Shown piece by piece: positions 21,201-36,200 of a stretch of 64,000 nt of DNA (positions are counted from its first letter, which is position 1; every line of letters starts with the position of its first letter). The stretch covers positions 1,344,491-1,408,490 of the forward strand of contig VYZI01000125.1 in the NCBI GenBank assembly GCA_013397695.1, in the 5' to 3' direction. The stretch comes from Centropus unirufus. Lineage: Eukaryota; Chordata; Aves; Cuculiformes; Centropidae. The position numbers and the translations under genes are program-made. The notes beneath the pieces are model-generated. The model searched no databases and was not told the origin of the DNA. It saw nothing but the letters and a program-made list of their open reading frames with translations.

Positions 21201-24200
21201 GTGTGTGGTTTCTTTAGGGTCCTTCTTAAACAACAGCCTCAAACAGGAGAGGTGAACAGGCACTGTCAAGAAGAGAATGCTGTCTTGGAGCTTGTGTCCT
21301 CCGCAGGAAGAGGAAATGTGGGTACAGATTCATCCACTAGTGAAGGAACCAAACCTCGGTATTCTCCCTTCTGAGCTACTATCCTGCCTCATAAGAAGTG
21401 CCTGGTCAGCAGCTGTCTTATTAAACTGACAAAGAAACAAAAAGTAGCAGCGCTGCTAGGTAAAGATAGGATAGGCTTACCCACCCTGAAGGTCTGTGGA
21501 GTGGGAGTCTTCAGAAAGCAAACAGCCCTTTTGTGTCTCTGTGTGGTACCTTCTAGGAGCAGAACTGAGAATTCCCTCCCCATTGGCTGTGCTTTCCTAA
21601 TGGTTGATGTTGACAGCTCCACACTGAATGTGTTGACTTCAGATTACACCATGCTTAGCTCTCTGTTTACTGGGAATGCTACCTGTTTACTTGTCCATCT
21701 CATGCCAAAATATCCAGCCTCCTGTATCGTGTAAGGAGCTTGGGCACTTGCGTTAAAATTGCAGCTTCTTTGAGAGCTGGGCGCATGCAAACATGGGAGC
21801 TGTTGTGTTCAGCATCTGGATTTCATCTTCTAGATGTAGCTCCAGTGCTTCTAAATGTTGTATTGGCCCAGTCATTTAGGAAGACTGATGACTGAAATTG
21901 TTAGTGTGGATGTGTTAATGGGATGAGTGTTTACATTGTTGACTTACACTACACTAGGAGCTGTTTACTATGTTCCTATTGCTAATTTTATGGGAAATTT
22001 CGCATTTGTGTGTGTGTATGCACTGATTTAGCCTGGAATAGTGCCATTCCTATCCAGGAAACATCTAGATTTCAAAGGTTGTAGATGTGACCTAAAGAAG
22101 AGACTGAAAAAAAACAACCCTTTTTTGTTGTATTTTATTAGGTAATTAACCATTCCAAAGGAAAGCATCAGAGAACTTTGACTCTTCTGGACCTTTAACC
22201 TCATAGAAGCAGATTTAAGTGTCCGAGAAAAACAATTAACTGAAAAGTCTATAATCTACCCATGAACCTGTGTGTTAAACTTCTGTCTGGAGCTGTTTGA
22301 TATTAGAAATAGTATTTGTAGATTGAAACGTGTGCTGTGGAGCAATATGTGTTTGTTCTTTCCTACAGGTGTACGTGCCAGTGCGTATTTACAATGTAGG
22401 TGTGCTATGCTGATACACAAGAAAACAGTCCAGAGAGGTTTTCCTTGATGAAACCAGCATAAGTTTCTGCATGTTTGTAGCTGATCTGCTGATGTAGTTA
22501 GGATATTACGTGAAAGAGGGGACCAGAAGGCCATTGAAAGCCATATTTGCTGCTTCTGGTCATGAAAAGCCCTCTGGATTGGTGAGTTTCACAACATCAC
22601 TTGAGACATCATATGATATTTTTCCCAAGTGGAATAGCTACAGAATCAGGAACTTAAACTATGTTCGTCAATGCCTATATCATTGCATTATCACCTGCCA
22701 CTGTCTCAAGGTAGGCTGGTTGTAAATTCCTGTTGGAAGAATGCATGGGATTTTCTAGGTGGGCAGTGACTGCTGGCAGTGGGCAGAAGGAAACTTATAA
22801 ACAGCCAGGTTTATTTTGGGACAAGATTTTGAAACCCTCATGCTAAAGAATTCCTTGAGTGTCATATTAAGTCATGTAAACGAGTTAATGTTTCATAAAC
22901 CTGAAGCAGGAAAATATAATTAAACAAGCCTTTTATTAAGAATGTCTGTAGGGACCCACACAAGTGTAATTGTATTGGTTAAACTCCTGTCAATAGGATT
23001 GCGCCTTGAAGCGTGGCTTAGGTGGTCAAATTTATACTTGTATTCACCTCTCTGCTTGTTTTGGTGTAATAGTAGGTTAGCACATGGAGGTAAATATGAA
23101 TAGATTTGAAGTTTAATGTGTGTTTAAAGATTTGTTTTGAAAGAGTGGGATAGTAGTTAATGTCAGAGGTTTTGTTTCTGCCCCAGCAGCATCAAATTGC
23201 ATTTCTAAACCAGATGTTTAAATGTGGTACTTGACTTTCTTCTGCTACTGTAAACAAAAATGAATCCTAGTTGGGAAGGACTTTTTAAACTGAGATATTG
23301 ACATTTTCTCTCATTTAGGCTGGCAGTACTGTCAGCGGTACAACAAATCATAAACGATAATTGCTGTAGCATTTTATTAATATTTTGGGGTTTTGTCTTT
23401 CAAAGTGTTGTCATGACAGCCTCGGAGGCTTGGACTTATTGGAGAAAAATAACATTAGTGAGAGGTATCTTAGGAGAAGAAAAAAGCAGGTGAAATAATT
23501 GACTGTGTTTGCTGGGACGCGGCAAATTGTCTTTAGTTGCTGGCAGCATATCACTTCCTCTGAGTTATTTATTCCTCCCGTCAGTAATTAGAACCAGTTC
23601 TTGCTGCCTTGCCACGAAGGAATTGAGCTGCTGACGGTTTTGAGGGCAGCAGTAGGACAGGGTTCAAAATCTCTTTTTGCTTGCCTAAAAAAGTTTGAGC
23701 AGAGCTCTTTCAGATTGGTGCAGATGGTGGCTACCGTGGCATCATGTAACACATTCATAACATGGTGGGATGACTGGCGCAGTGGATGTTGTATATCTGG
23801 AATTTAGCGAGGCCCATAGTATGGTCTCCCATGCTGTCCCTTTAACCCAACTGGTGAAGTATGGTCTCAGGTGGACTGTTAAGTTCGCTGGAAAATTAGC
23901 AGGACCACTACCTCAAAGGGTTGTGATCAGAAGTACAAGTTCCAGTGGCAGCCAATTGCTGATAGAGCATCTTGGGGGCTGATGTTGGGGCTGATGCTGT
24001 TGTATGTCTATAAAACAACCTGAGATGAAGGAATGGCAAACATCCTCGACAGGTTCCCAGATGGTACCAAACCTGGGGGGATGTCAGCCCCACTGCATGC
24101 TGAAGGGGTAAGACTGCCATTGAGGCATCTCATCAGAAATGGGCTGCCAAGAACCTTGTGAGGTGTGACAAAGGCAATGCTAAGTCCTTCATCAGAAGCA

Positions 24201-27200
24201 AACCAGCCCCATGTACCTGCTGGACAACACGTTAAGCCTGAGTCCGCGGCATACCCTTGAGGTGAGTGGGGCTATATTAGTAACAATGTGGGAAGGAGGT
24301 TAAGAGGCGTGGGTTTTCACCTCTATTCAGCACTTTGAGGGCTGCATCTGGAGTGTTGTCCGATTTTGCCATTTCCAGTACAAAAGAAGTTGTTGAGATA
24401 CCGGAGTGAGTCTAGTTGAGGGGCCACCAAAATAATTAGGGGGTGGAGACCCATGGCTGAGAGAGCTGGGTGTGTTCAGCTCAAGAAGAGCACATAACTA
24501 ATGAGAATATAGAGAAGCTGGAGCAAGGTTCTTCTAGGAGTTTCATAGTACTGGGATAAGAGACAATGAACTCAAGCTGCAAAAATGTAAATTCTGATTT
24601 CGTGTTGGGAAAGGTGTTTTACCTGTGAGAACAGAAGCCTGTTGGAAGCCCTGCCCAGAGGCATCTCTATCTCTGGAGATGCTCAAAACTCAGGTGGACC
24701 CAGCTGTGGGCAACTTGCTGTTCTTGGCCTTTCTCTGAGTCGAAGATTGGTGTAGGTGACCTCTGGGGTGCTACGGAGCCTCTGCGTGTGTGGTTATGTC
24801 AGTGCTGCTGTGTTGGGCCTTAGAGCGCACACACGTTTTCAGTGTAAATGTCAACGTTACTCTAGGCTGGTAATTCTTCTGTTGGTTCTTCACTCTTTCC
24901 GTCTCCAGGGTTGTGCTGCTTTTTGAGGGAGGCATTAATGCCTCCGTGTCACTAGCATTTTATCTAGGGTAGAGGGCAAAATTGTCCTCAAGAAAAAAAG
25001 AGCTAAGAGGCTTTTCTCTAGGGTTGCTGTTTACCAGGCCTTTTGTTAGAAAACATTTTCTGTTTTTTTAGGGGTTGGAGGTCATGTGTCTCCATTTTCC
25101 ATTTATCTGCTGTTAAATTGCAAAAGCTCTGTGGGCTTTTTGCTATCGTTTTAATCTTTTGTGTAATTGATCCAGTATTTACTGTGTAGCTGTTGTACAT
25201 CTACAGTGTGTTGAATAGCGACAGTTGAGAGGAAAATGTTCCTTAGTGAACAGTGTTCTTGATACGTGCCACTAAACCAATAGCATGAAGACGCTCCTCT
25301 GTGCATTTTGTAACGTGCAATGTAAGTCCTTAATGCTTAGGAATTACTGAGTCCCCACAAAATTTTTAAATGAACAATTCTAGCCATTAGGCAGATTTCT
25401 TAAAATTATTTTTAGGGTATTAAATTTGTTGTCCAGGCACTTTTATGAACAACTGCCCTACATTTGGACATATTTCTTGTTGTCCCTTGTACCGATCTCG
25501 TGCCAGGTATCTTCCCTTCTTGCCACTACGTTCCATATTTTATATTATTTTTATTTATAGTGCTGCTTAAACTACTTAACTGGCTTTCTCCTTATGCCTA
25601 AACAGGTCTTATCTGCCTCTTATTGCTGTTCGATTGAAGGTGCAATTTAAATGCACCTTCTAAGCCAAAGAGATGTTAATTTTGCTAACACTTGACCCAC
25701 TAGAAAATAGTGTTACTTGCAGTTATTTATCTCTGCCTCTGGTGGGAGATTGTTATCCCCCAGCCTCATTAGTGGAAGGGAGAAGGCAAATTCTCCCTAA
25801 TTTAAGCCAAGTCAGTTGGACCATTGTAAAATCGAGGGAGGGCAAGTACGAACTAGCTTGTTTGACTTTGCCCAGAGCATAAGTAGTTTTGCATTTTGCT
25901 GATACAGTGTTTGTCATTGTGGTATTCCAGATTACTGTACAAAAATACTTATCCATTAAAACATCTTTTCGTAAGTATCAGTTTTGCTTTTTTTATTGGA
26001 GAGTTTACAAATGATCCCCCTTCTTTTGACGAGAAATTACTTTAAATGTTTTTTTTCTCCCCTTTGTCTAGGAAATGCAGCAGCACTAAAGCTTTCATAT
26101 TGGGGCAGCAGTACAAATATCTCTAAGTGGGGAGTTCCCTTTGAGTTTCTATAACTCATCACATAATTGCACATTGTACCTAATTGCAGTGCCTTTGTGT
26201 ACATTTGGATTAGTTGTGACCACTATGCTTTTTAAAGTAAGCACAAGTTCATCTTTACGTTCACCTTTGCTGGGAAAAAATGCATGCACTGACACACGGA
26301 TAGCAACGGCACTGAAGTCCCACAGCTACACTTTCAGCACATGCTGGCTTTGTGAATTCCTGTGCCGGCAGAAAATTTTCTTTCTCCATGCTGACGTTAA
26401 TGTCTCCTTAGCTCTGATGTTGGGAAGAGGGCTGTGTGAGTGTCCTGGAAAGCCAGCTGACTTTGCTTTTAGTTATGATTGTATTTTGGATTGAACATTT
26501 TTTTTTGAAGCAGCTGAGTTTAACAACTCCTTCTCTGTTACAGCTTAAGGTCTGGTGACCTCCTTAAGCAAAGCGTTGTTCATTTGGGGTTCTATTTCAG
26601 ACTGTGTTACAGATTTGTGAGGGACTGAAATATTTGAGATAAAAAAATATTAAATTAGCAACGAAAAGCTATACCAGTATGTGGAAGTCTGTAATGTAGG
26701 TGAGCTCGTAGTCTTAAGTTATCCTGAGCTAAGTAGATGTAAAGAAGGTTTAAACTGGTTTAACTGTAGCTGTATTAGAGAATTACTGTGCTGCAACCAG
26801 ATACAAGTTAAATTTAGCTATGAGGTACACCTGATTTCAGCCCTTAGTATCTGATGTTTAACTTTACAGGGTTGTAGAATGTATACAGATTTGTTGATTA
26901 CCTTCAGGGTCTCCATGTGCAGCGACAGTTTTCCCTGTTACTGGTGAGAGAACAGTGTTTGGAGATACTGGTTATATATTTGCAAGATATTCCTGGTTCT
27001 CTGAATTGAGCAGTGATGAAAAGTTCCGGCCAGAAAGACACTGCTGCTCATTATGACTGGAGATTACTGTCCTACAGCAGAGGTGACCCTACCTTGGCTT
27101 TACAGTTTCAGAACACTGCCTTAAAATGTCAAAGAATACAACATCTGCCTTTGCAGCAAAAGCAACTGTGCTGTGCCTGAGAGGTGGTGTCTTGGTTTCT

Positions 27201-30200
27201 CCTAGGCACCAATTCTTACAATCTAGTCAGAAGGGTTAAATGTGTCCTATTTAAACTAATTGCACGTTCTGGTTTAGATGAATTGTGAGGTTTAACTTTT
27301 ATATGCTATACGCAATGTCTGTGTATGACACTTAAGAAATAAGAAGGCTTTGAGTTTTGCTAAAACATCAGATGATCACAGAGAAAAACTCAAGATGATT
27401 ATTTGGTTACTTCATCTTCACTTCCCTATTCATAAACTTGAACACATTAACACAGGATGGGCAGCATTTTGCAAAACCTCTGGCATGTCTTGCTGTCAGC
27501 TCAGCTTTAGACTAGCATGGTAGGAAAGAGATTTCAGAGGGAGAATGAGAATCCTGTGCTATCTTTTGCTCAAACCAGATTGAATTTCAAAAATAAGTTC
27601 CAGTCGTCTTCTTTGAAGATAGTGATTTACTTTGGAGCACAACTCCAAGGTGGCAGGAAGGGAATTTTGTAGCATTAAATACTTAATTTTGTGAAATATG
27701 CTTCAAGTTGTCCATAAAGCCTTGCCTGCACTGGAAAGCATTGGGAGGGGTAGAGGGGAGTGGTGGACCTGAGCAAGCTGTGTGTTTGTTGTCCTTGAAT
27801 GGCGTTTAACCATTGCTTCAGGGGAGACCTTTACAGCTGCCTGAAAGGAGGTTTGTTGTGAAGTGGGTGTTGATCTCTTCCGAGTAAGAAGTGACAGGCC
27901 GGGAGGAAATGGACTTACCTTGTGCCAGAAGAGGTTTAAATTAGATATCAGGAAATATTGCTTCATGGAAAAGGTTGTTGGAACAGGCTGCTCAGGGAAG
28001 TGGTTGAGTCATGGGCCCCAGAGGTAGCTTGGAGACATGGTTTTATTGGGGAACTTGGCAGTGTTAGGTTAACCATTGGATTCAACGATCTTAGAGGTGT
28101 TTTCCAGCCTATACGATTCAGTGAGTTCTTGCAGAATTTGGCCTGCCCTTGCCTATATTTTACATGCAGAAGGTGTTCTTGCTGTTATGTGCAATAGATT
28201 AGCCCATGGTGCTATGTTCGTGAGTGCTTTGCTTTTAGGCAAAGTGGCACTAAAAATGTTTAATTCATTGGGAGTCTAGGATATTACAGGAGATAGCAAA
28301 TTTGTAGTACAGCATGTGATTCTTTGAAAGCTTTTGTGTGCATTTACTTCTTATTTACTTTAAATGCAGGGAAGAGGAAGAGTTTGCCATTTCTATTGTC
28401 AGTTATGTTTGGTGATGTTGAAATACTGTAATGAATTGGGTCTTACCGTATAGAAAATACCTGTTAATAGCATAGACAATTTTATGTCTAAACTGTGTAT
28501 TGAAATTCTAAATACAAGATGCATGTTACCGTACTTCACTGAAGCTGGTAGCTTGTACTCATGGCCCTGTAAAGACCATCTGGTGCTATGTGAAATGTAT
28601 TTCTTGATCGTTCTGATTTTGAAAGCTTTAAACTTCTTGTCTCTGTGGTTATGTCAGAGATTCTTGTGCTGAAGCAGTGTTGGTTTAGCAATCGTTGTAC
28701 TTGTTAGGTAGAAGTAATTGGGTTAGAATGTGTTCTATTATAGGAAAAGAAAAGGGTCTGAGCAGCGTTTCAGTTAATGTAATTCTATGTACAGTCCATG
28801 GCTGGGGGCTTGCTGCCTTTCAGTAAAGAAATATGAACTGCTTAGAGTCCCTTCTTAGACTGAGAATTAACTCCTTTAAAACTGCTCGCAAAGTTGTAAG
28901 TGAAAGTAGTCTGCTTAATCTCACATATCCATTTTTGACTCAAGATTTCTATCTCAAAGTTTAACACTTCTGAGTGTGCTGGGTGATTTACAGCACCCTT
29001 TGCTGATCACTGCCACACGATTAAGGGTGAAGGGGCGAGACATGTCCCTGCCCATGACCAGGGAGTTGGAGCTGGATGATCTTTAAGGTCCCTTCCAGCC
29101 CAAACCATTCTGTAATTAACTAGATCCTGATGTGCTTCCTACAAGGAAGGTGCTTTGTGCTCTCTTGTAGCAATTTCACTGTGTCGACTCAAGATGTGGA
29201 CAAAACTCGAGGTGGTCACATTTAGTGTCACAATGATTCAAGCCAACAGGGTAGACCCCGATTTATCTATCGGAGGCTTTTGTGCTCAGATGGAAGTAAC
29301 AGGTACAAGTGTGCAAGCAGTGCCATGATGTAAGACAGCACCTGAATTTTCCCCGAGATGTTTATTCTTGAGCTAAGTAGACTTAGGAAAATAAGGCTCC
29401 CTTCAAGCAGTAATAAGACAGTATGCTGGCATCTGGAAACATAATCCCTTCTTCGTGAACTAGTCCACTTGCCTCAAATAAAAGTGTTGTTTTTCAAATG
29501 TTGCATAATTAAGCACATTCCAGTGACATATTGTTCATATTAAGTAATAAATTTTATTGTCTTTTTTTCTAAATGAAATATCAAACTCTGCTGTCCTGCA
29601 TCCAAGTTGAAGCCACTCCCTGAATAGCAAAAGCAGATAGTCTAAGCTAGTCTGTGTCTGTGCTGCTGCAAGAGAAAATCGTGTCATGTTACCACTTCTG
29701 GTCCTGCTTCTACATCAGTGCCCATGCAGTCACAGGGTGAGCTGGACCAGCAACCTGATGCCATTGAGGTGTAGTCCTCACTGTCATAGCCCATAGATGA
29801 ATTTTTGGCTGGATCTTTGTGATAGAGTCCTAATACAGTTTGGCCCTTGGCTGTGTGTTTGGGCTTGTGGCACCACGAGGGAACCGTGAAGCCAAAAGGA
29901 GAAAGGGGAAAACTTGCAGCCCAGACACATGGTGGTTAAAAGGGCGGAGAAGTTAGTTTCATCTTCCTCCTGTCCTGGCTGCCTGATCTTGCTGTCTCTC
30001 TTGGGCCAGTTGTGGTGTGCAGAGCCAGTTGCACTCATTAGTCCAGCAGAGAAACATGGACTTCTTGCCAGATTAATGAATGTAACTGATGTGGGAGAGT
30101 AGGCTGCTATGTGGCAGAGCTGGCATGAGGTGATCGTTAGAGGTGAAGAGAGAATGAAAATTCCTCCTTGATGGTTGGAAGTGGTTCACTCTCAGGAGTG

Positions 30201-33200
30201 AACTTCACTGATAAGTGCAGGTTTTCTTTCTCAGGACTTTGATTCATATGTTCTAATAACATGAAATTTGAAATGGGAAGCAAAAAAATCTCTCAAGAGG
30301 CCTGGAGGTAAAAACTTGATGCCTTTTAGTGGGGTGTATAGAGTGAAGTAGAAATTGGCTCTTTTATATGGTTGTGTATTTTGCATCTCTGGCAAATTCA
30401 TGTTACTATATGACCTTTACGTATTTTTATACATGTGTATTTTTTTAGTATGTCTGGGATTTACTGGAGCCTCTCAGACTGAAATTAACTCGGTTACAAA
30501 ATCGGTGTTTTCCAGCAACACATCACTGCTAGGTGCTCCTGCCAGTACTTCCTGCCCCCTGTGTGATGTAAGAAGTCCTTATGAGCTGGGAAAACTGTCC
30601 CATTCTGCCAATATTTTTTATCAAGAAATAGCCTGCTTTTAAGTTTGGAAGATTAACTGTGACCATAACCGACTGCTTTTTCTTCTTTATGCAAAAGCTT
30701 TCAAGAAATGGTAATTTGAAGTAGTAAATGATGACACTCGTTTTGTTTACTGGTCAGTATTTCTATGTCCATGTCTTTTCTTTAGAGTTGCAAAGTGGGC
30801 CTTGAATGTCTGTAACTGTAGTTACTGTTACTGGGATGTTTGTATACATAGACTCGGTTATATGTAGAATAGCTGCAGGCACTTGGGATGATCCATGGAA
30901 TTTGAAAACCCTGTTATGAGTGTCTGTTCCTAAGCTACTGGGTCTTTTCAGTGGATTTATTGTTGTTGTGTCCTGGTTTTCTGCTGGTATTTCAGGATGA
31001 GAATAGAGCGTGAGTGCATTTCAGATGAAGGGACAACTGTTGGTCCTGACAGCAGCTCTCCGGCTGCTGGGATGAGTCAGCGAAGGACTAAAACACATTC
31101 ACTGACTAAACAGCTGCTGTGTGTGGTCGGGATTGCCCCATGGCAACTTGCGCCCTTTCACGATACGGAGTTTAGAAATGCAGAGTTAGGAATGTTAAAG
31201 CTGTATGCCAGTGCTGCTTCCTTTGCTTTCAGCCCGTGTTTGGGAACTAGAAGAGGTCTCGTGCAGTAGCATGTTCAGTGTCACTGTAATGAGTGAAGGC
31301 GTGCGAGAATCAATAATTGTGGTGTGAGGAGATTTGGATCTGAGTAGTCAGCTCGATTTTTGCTGGAGGAATAAGTCTTCTGGTGTGTCTTTTGTATTGC
31401 ATCCTCTGTTTGCATCGCTGTCAGCCTTCTAGAGGGATTGTTGATGGCAGTGTGGGGAGATGGTAGTGCCAAGAAATCTGGGAGGGTGTGTAAGTACAGA
31501 GCCAGTAATGCAGGAGTGGTAGAGGGAGAGCGCTCTGCTGCCGACAGGGAGGCTTGTGTTGCACGTGTAGGAACAGGGAAAGGTTGTTCAGACAGATGTT
31601 GTGAAACTGAAGAACGAGAAAATTAAAAGCTAGGGTAAGATTAAAATGCCAGCTTTCAAGACAGTTTAAGGCATGGCCCTGCTGAAGTGTCCTAGCAGGA
31701 ATACAGAGTATGGGTGTTTAGAAAGGTAGTTGGTCAGTGCTACCCTAACTGCCTGACATGGACAGGAATCCAGTCATGGTGCTTTATTGGTTGGCTTTCA
31801 GCTGTGATGGGCAGGTAGGAGATCTTAAGGGAGTTTTCACTTTTTGGGGGTTTGTTCTTTTTTGTTTTGTTTTGGTTTTGGGGTATGGGCATACCTGGAA
31901 CGTGTGGCTTACTTTTAGGGGAGAAGTGGCTTTTTTTTTCTTTTTTTTTTTAAGCAAGATCTGTGTTGCTGATGGCTCATTCGTAATGCCTGCATAGTTC
32001 TTTCATGGTGCCTTTAATCAATATTTTCATGTTGGAGACAGGAAATGGAGGTACATTTCCATGTGTTTAGCTTTTCCTTGCTTTGTCACTAAGCTGATGG
32101 TATTCTAGAGCATAAAATCATGCTTCTTGCCTTCCACTGTGCCTAAACCAGATGGAGTAGGTTATTAGTATTTGCTACATTACAGCTGTGCTGAGCAAGT
32201 TTCAGCTCCTGAATTGTTTTGTTAAGTTATCCTGTGTTTCCCAGCTTGGTCTTAAAGCGCTGATAATGTGGAGAATGCTAGCACGCCTGCCAAGTGCATG
32301 AAAAGGTCAAACCAGCCTGGTTTTAGATATGAATGGTAAGATGTCATCTCAGTTAATTGTAGTGTAGCTAGATTCCCTGGTCATTCATCCGGATTACGAA
32401 TGATTGGGTGTTTACTCTTCTGGATGCCTACGACTTCTTCCACCTTGAGTCTCAGGTAGCTTTCAGACCTCGGAGGATTTTTCCAGCAACAGAATTGTAC
32501 AAAACTGTTTTATGGCTGGTAATATCTGTCTCCGATGGAGAAACTCTCTTGCAGCATGGAATGCAGTCATGCATAGCTTTTTTTGGAGAGAACATTGCCT
32601 TGGATGCAATATGTGTCCTGGCCTCTTGCTCATTTTGGCAAAATTTAACTCCCATGAGTTCCTGATGCTTTTACTTGAAGCAGCAAAGTGTTTGCCCCAG
32701 AAAAAGTGGAACACAGTGTCACAGGGAAAGGTGAAAATGAGAGGCTGAGGACAGCGTAGTGACAGCCTCTTTGCTGGTTCCATGCACTGAACTGTTGGGG
32801 GACACTGAGATGACATGCAGTGGGTATTTGTTGGAAAGCTGAGGCTCAGTATTATGTAGGATTGCAGCAACACTCCGACTGTGGCACACTTGAGTGCATC
32901 TTAGTGTGGTAATTGTGATGGATGTGTTTATTATGCTGTATTCTGTCTGGTTTAAACTGCCCCTGGTTATTTATTCTTTGTGCAAGGACGGGATTAAATT
33001 ACAGATCATTATGAAAAATGTCATATTGTAAATTAAGATGACTTCCTTTGTGTGAAAGGCTTTTTTTTTTCTACTTTCCCTTCCTCTTTTCCCCACCTTC
33101 TCTTTACTCCAGATTCAAGGGTGCCTAATTTGTTTATAATTCCTGTAAGCTGGTGTTTGCTTTATTGTGTATGAAAGACGGGCAGCAGGGCTTGTTTTTT

Positions 33201-36200
33201 TTTTTTGGTTTGTGTGCTAAATGTTTTGAGTTGAATATAGCAGAGTTCTTGTCATGGTCCAGTAAATAATTCTGAAACTGTTACAGGTTCAAGGAATATT
33301 CTCCATTTGCTACATCTGAATAATAAATTTGATTGTAAAATTTTGATTACGTAAACCTGGAACAATATTGAAGGACCTTGCCAGAGCCTTTGGTACGTGT
33401 GTTAGCAACTGGCGATGGAGTGGAACAAAAATCTGTTCAGCTCTTGTTACTTCTCAGTTTCCAAAGTGTTGTAATCGATGAGTTAGCGTTCACGGTTGCT
33501 TGCAGAGTTAAGCAGCTGGTTCTGTGGCTGTAGTCAGAGTGAGAGGGAGGGAGCTCCATGCTGCCAGCAATCTGCAGGGCTGAGATTTGACAGGAAGGTG
33601 TGTCGAAATTTTGAGGGCACACACGGTGGGGAACAAGTGACTGCCTAAACCAAAAGGGCTGATAAATGATTCTTAAATGTAGAATGTCCGCGTTGCAAGT
33701 AATTGGTAAATGTCAAAATGGAGATGGCTTTCATCTATTCAGTAATGGCAAAATATTAAGGTTTGGAGAGCCATGAAATGAAATTTGATCAAAATGGATC
33801 TATTTAACAGTCTTGTAGTGAGGCATCTGTTACTCAACTATAGCTGTTTCTTCCAGGATTTTGTTCAGGGTACCCTGACTGTGCAGAGCATAGCAGTGTT
33901 TTATGATACCTGTTGTTACTTCAATTCAGCATTAGAAAAATGGGAAATATTTAAGTTCACCAATTTTAGCAGCTGTTCTGGTCATCACTGTAGATAATTG
34001 CTGAGCTTCTGGTTTAAGTGGTTTTTCAAATGATGGCGTTAAGAGGAGGAATCCTCCAAGAAAGTGCGTGCATCGGGAGCTGTTTAAAACCAGAATTTCC
34101 TAGTGACTTTGTGACTTGACAAACCTCAGGTGAACTTTGGCTGAAATTTGAGAATTTTGAACGTTACAAGGTCACTGAGAAGTGTGGAAACTGATTGGTT
34201 AGAGGTAAATCAATGTTAGGTGAATTTTTGTCATGCATGTCCCAGATGTATAGAGGGATCCTATGTCAAGCATCAAACCCCTCTGCTTTACTCTTTTCCT
34301 GAATATTTGCTGTCTAATGTCTGTCTGCAAGGTCTGTGCAAGGTTGCCTCTCGGTGCGTGTGCCTGACTGCTTTTCTGTAATTAACAAATGCTTTCTCTT
34401 TCAAGCAGGGAATCATTAGCAGAGTGACAGAATCGGTGAAAAACATCGTCCCAGGATGGTTACAGAGGTATTTTCATAGAAGTGAAGATGAGTGCATAGA
34501 TAGAAATGAATCTACAAACCCAGAAGAGATTCCAGTGAACTATCACCACGATTATGGAAATGAAGAGGCTGTAGTGATTGATGGGAGAGTCACGCCTGAA
34601 TCGACAAGAATCAATTTAGAAGGTATGTGAAAAATAATTTAGTATTCTGACCATCTGTATTTATTCACAGATTTCTGGGTTTGAATCTAAATTTCTAAAG
34701 GAAGCTGGAGGAAGCATTTTGACAGAATTGAAAAAAACGCAACAAAAACACTGCCAACAAAAAAAATGCACCAAAAAACCACACACAAACTGAAACACCC
34801 CAAAAATAACATTAACACACCCCCCCCAACAACTCTTTGCAAAACTGTCTTAGCTTCAGACTGTACATACAAGTGTGAAACATCCTGGAGGTTGTGTTAC
34901 AACTCTTGGAAATCATCCGTTAACTTGGTGGTCAGTCAGCCAGGTGCAAAATATTCATAATGTTCATTTGCAAGTGTGCTAGAACGAAAGCCTTATTTAG
35001 TTGCTAGAGGTAATAAAAGCGTCAGCTAATTTTTTTTTTTGTCCTCGAAACAAAAGACCAGATGCTAGAATGCTAGAGGAAATTTTTTTCTTGTGTCCCA
35101 ACTTCTTGGGTTTCATTGGGGCTTTTCCAGTCCATTTAGTGAAGTTCCTGGTTACTTTAATGGGGAACTGGGGAACACAGTTTTAACATTCTTACTGAAA
35201 TATTTGGTAGCATCAAGGTGTGTGCATGGCTGACATGGGGTCTTTGAAAACCTATTTGGGCCCTAGGCAAAGAAGAACCCCTTACTTGACCACATAAAAG
35301 ATTAGTCTGTGCTTTGTGTCTCTCACTGTTTCTGAAGTTCTCTGTAAATTTGCATATATTGTCATTGGAGTTTCTCATAAATCAGCAGTTTTCTGGAACT
35401 TAGCTTTTAATACAAAGAGGAGTTTTGTCTAAGCCCTTGTACATAAGCATCTGTCTGGAAAGTCAGTTGCTCCCGTGGGCAGAACAAAAAATGATGAGGA
35501 AATACCTTTGTCACCAGTGTCATCCGATTGTAAACAAGGAGCCCTCTTGCTGACTGTGTAGCTGTTGCTTGAGAGTAAGTTTGGATAAAGGAATAGAGAA
35601 AGTGTTTATGAGTGAGGAACACGTGTTGGCTTTCCTGAGGAACTGTCTGAAAGGACCTTTCAGTAAGAACAGCTGCACAGCAAACTTTCTAGCTCCAGGA
35701 AATAAGGAGCAGATGGGCACGCTAGAACCTTCAGTAGCTTGTGTTACCGCCTGTGGATGTAATATACCGGTCTTTCTTGCTACAGTTAGTGAGAAGATTT
35801 TTTAATTATTATTACTGTTATAATTTTGGAAAGGCTGTTTCTTCAGCTCTGAGGTGCTGAGGTGGTAAAGTACTGTGATGGCTATGAAGATTGAACGAGC
35901 TCGTGTAAGCCGGCGTGCAAATATCAAGAGGATAGTGCTCATACACAGAATTCCTAGGAGAGACTGTGGACTTAAGTGGTTATCAGGCAAGATATCCATT
36001 AATATCTGGTCCATTCACAATTCTTTGGTTTATGAGATAAGAATGGCTTGTCTTGCAACTGAGGCCATGATGCTTACTTTTGTGCCAGAATGTCTAATGT
36101 TAATGGGTAGGAGATAATGTTTTGCCTTTTGATATGGTAGAATTTGGGAGTGGGGTGGTGACACCGAAACTGGTGAAGGGGCTGGAGAGCACATCTCATG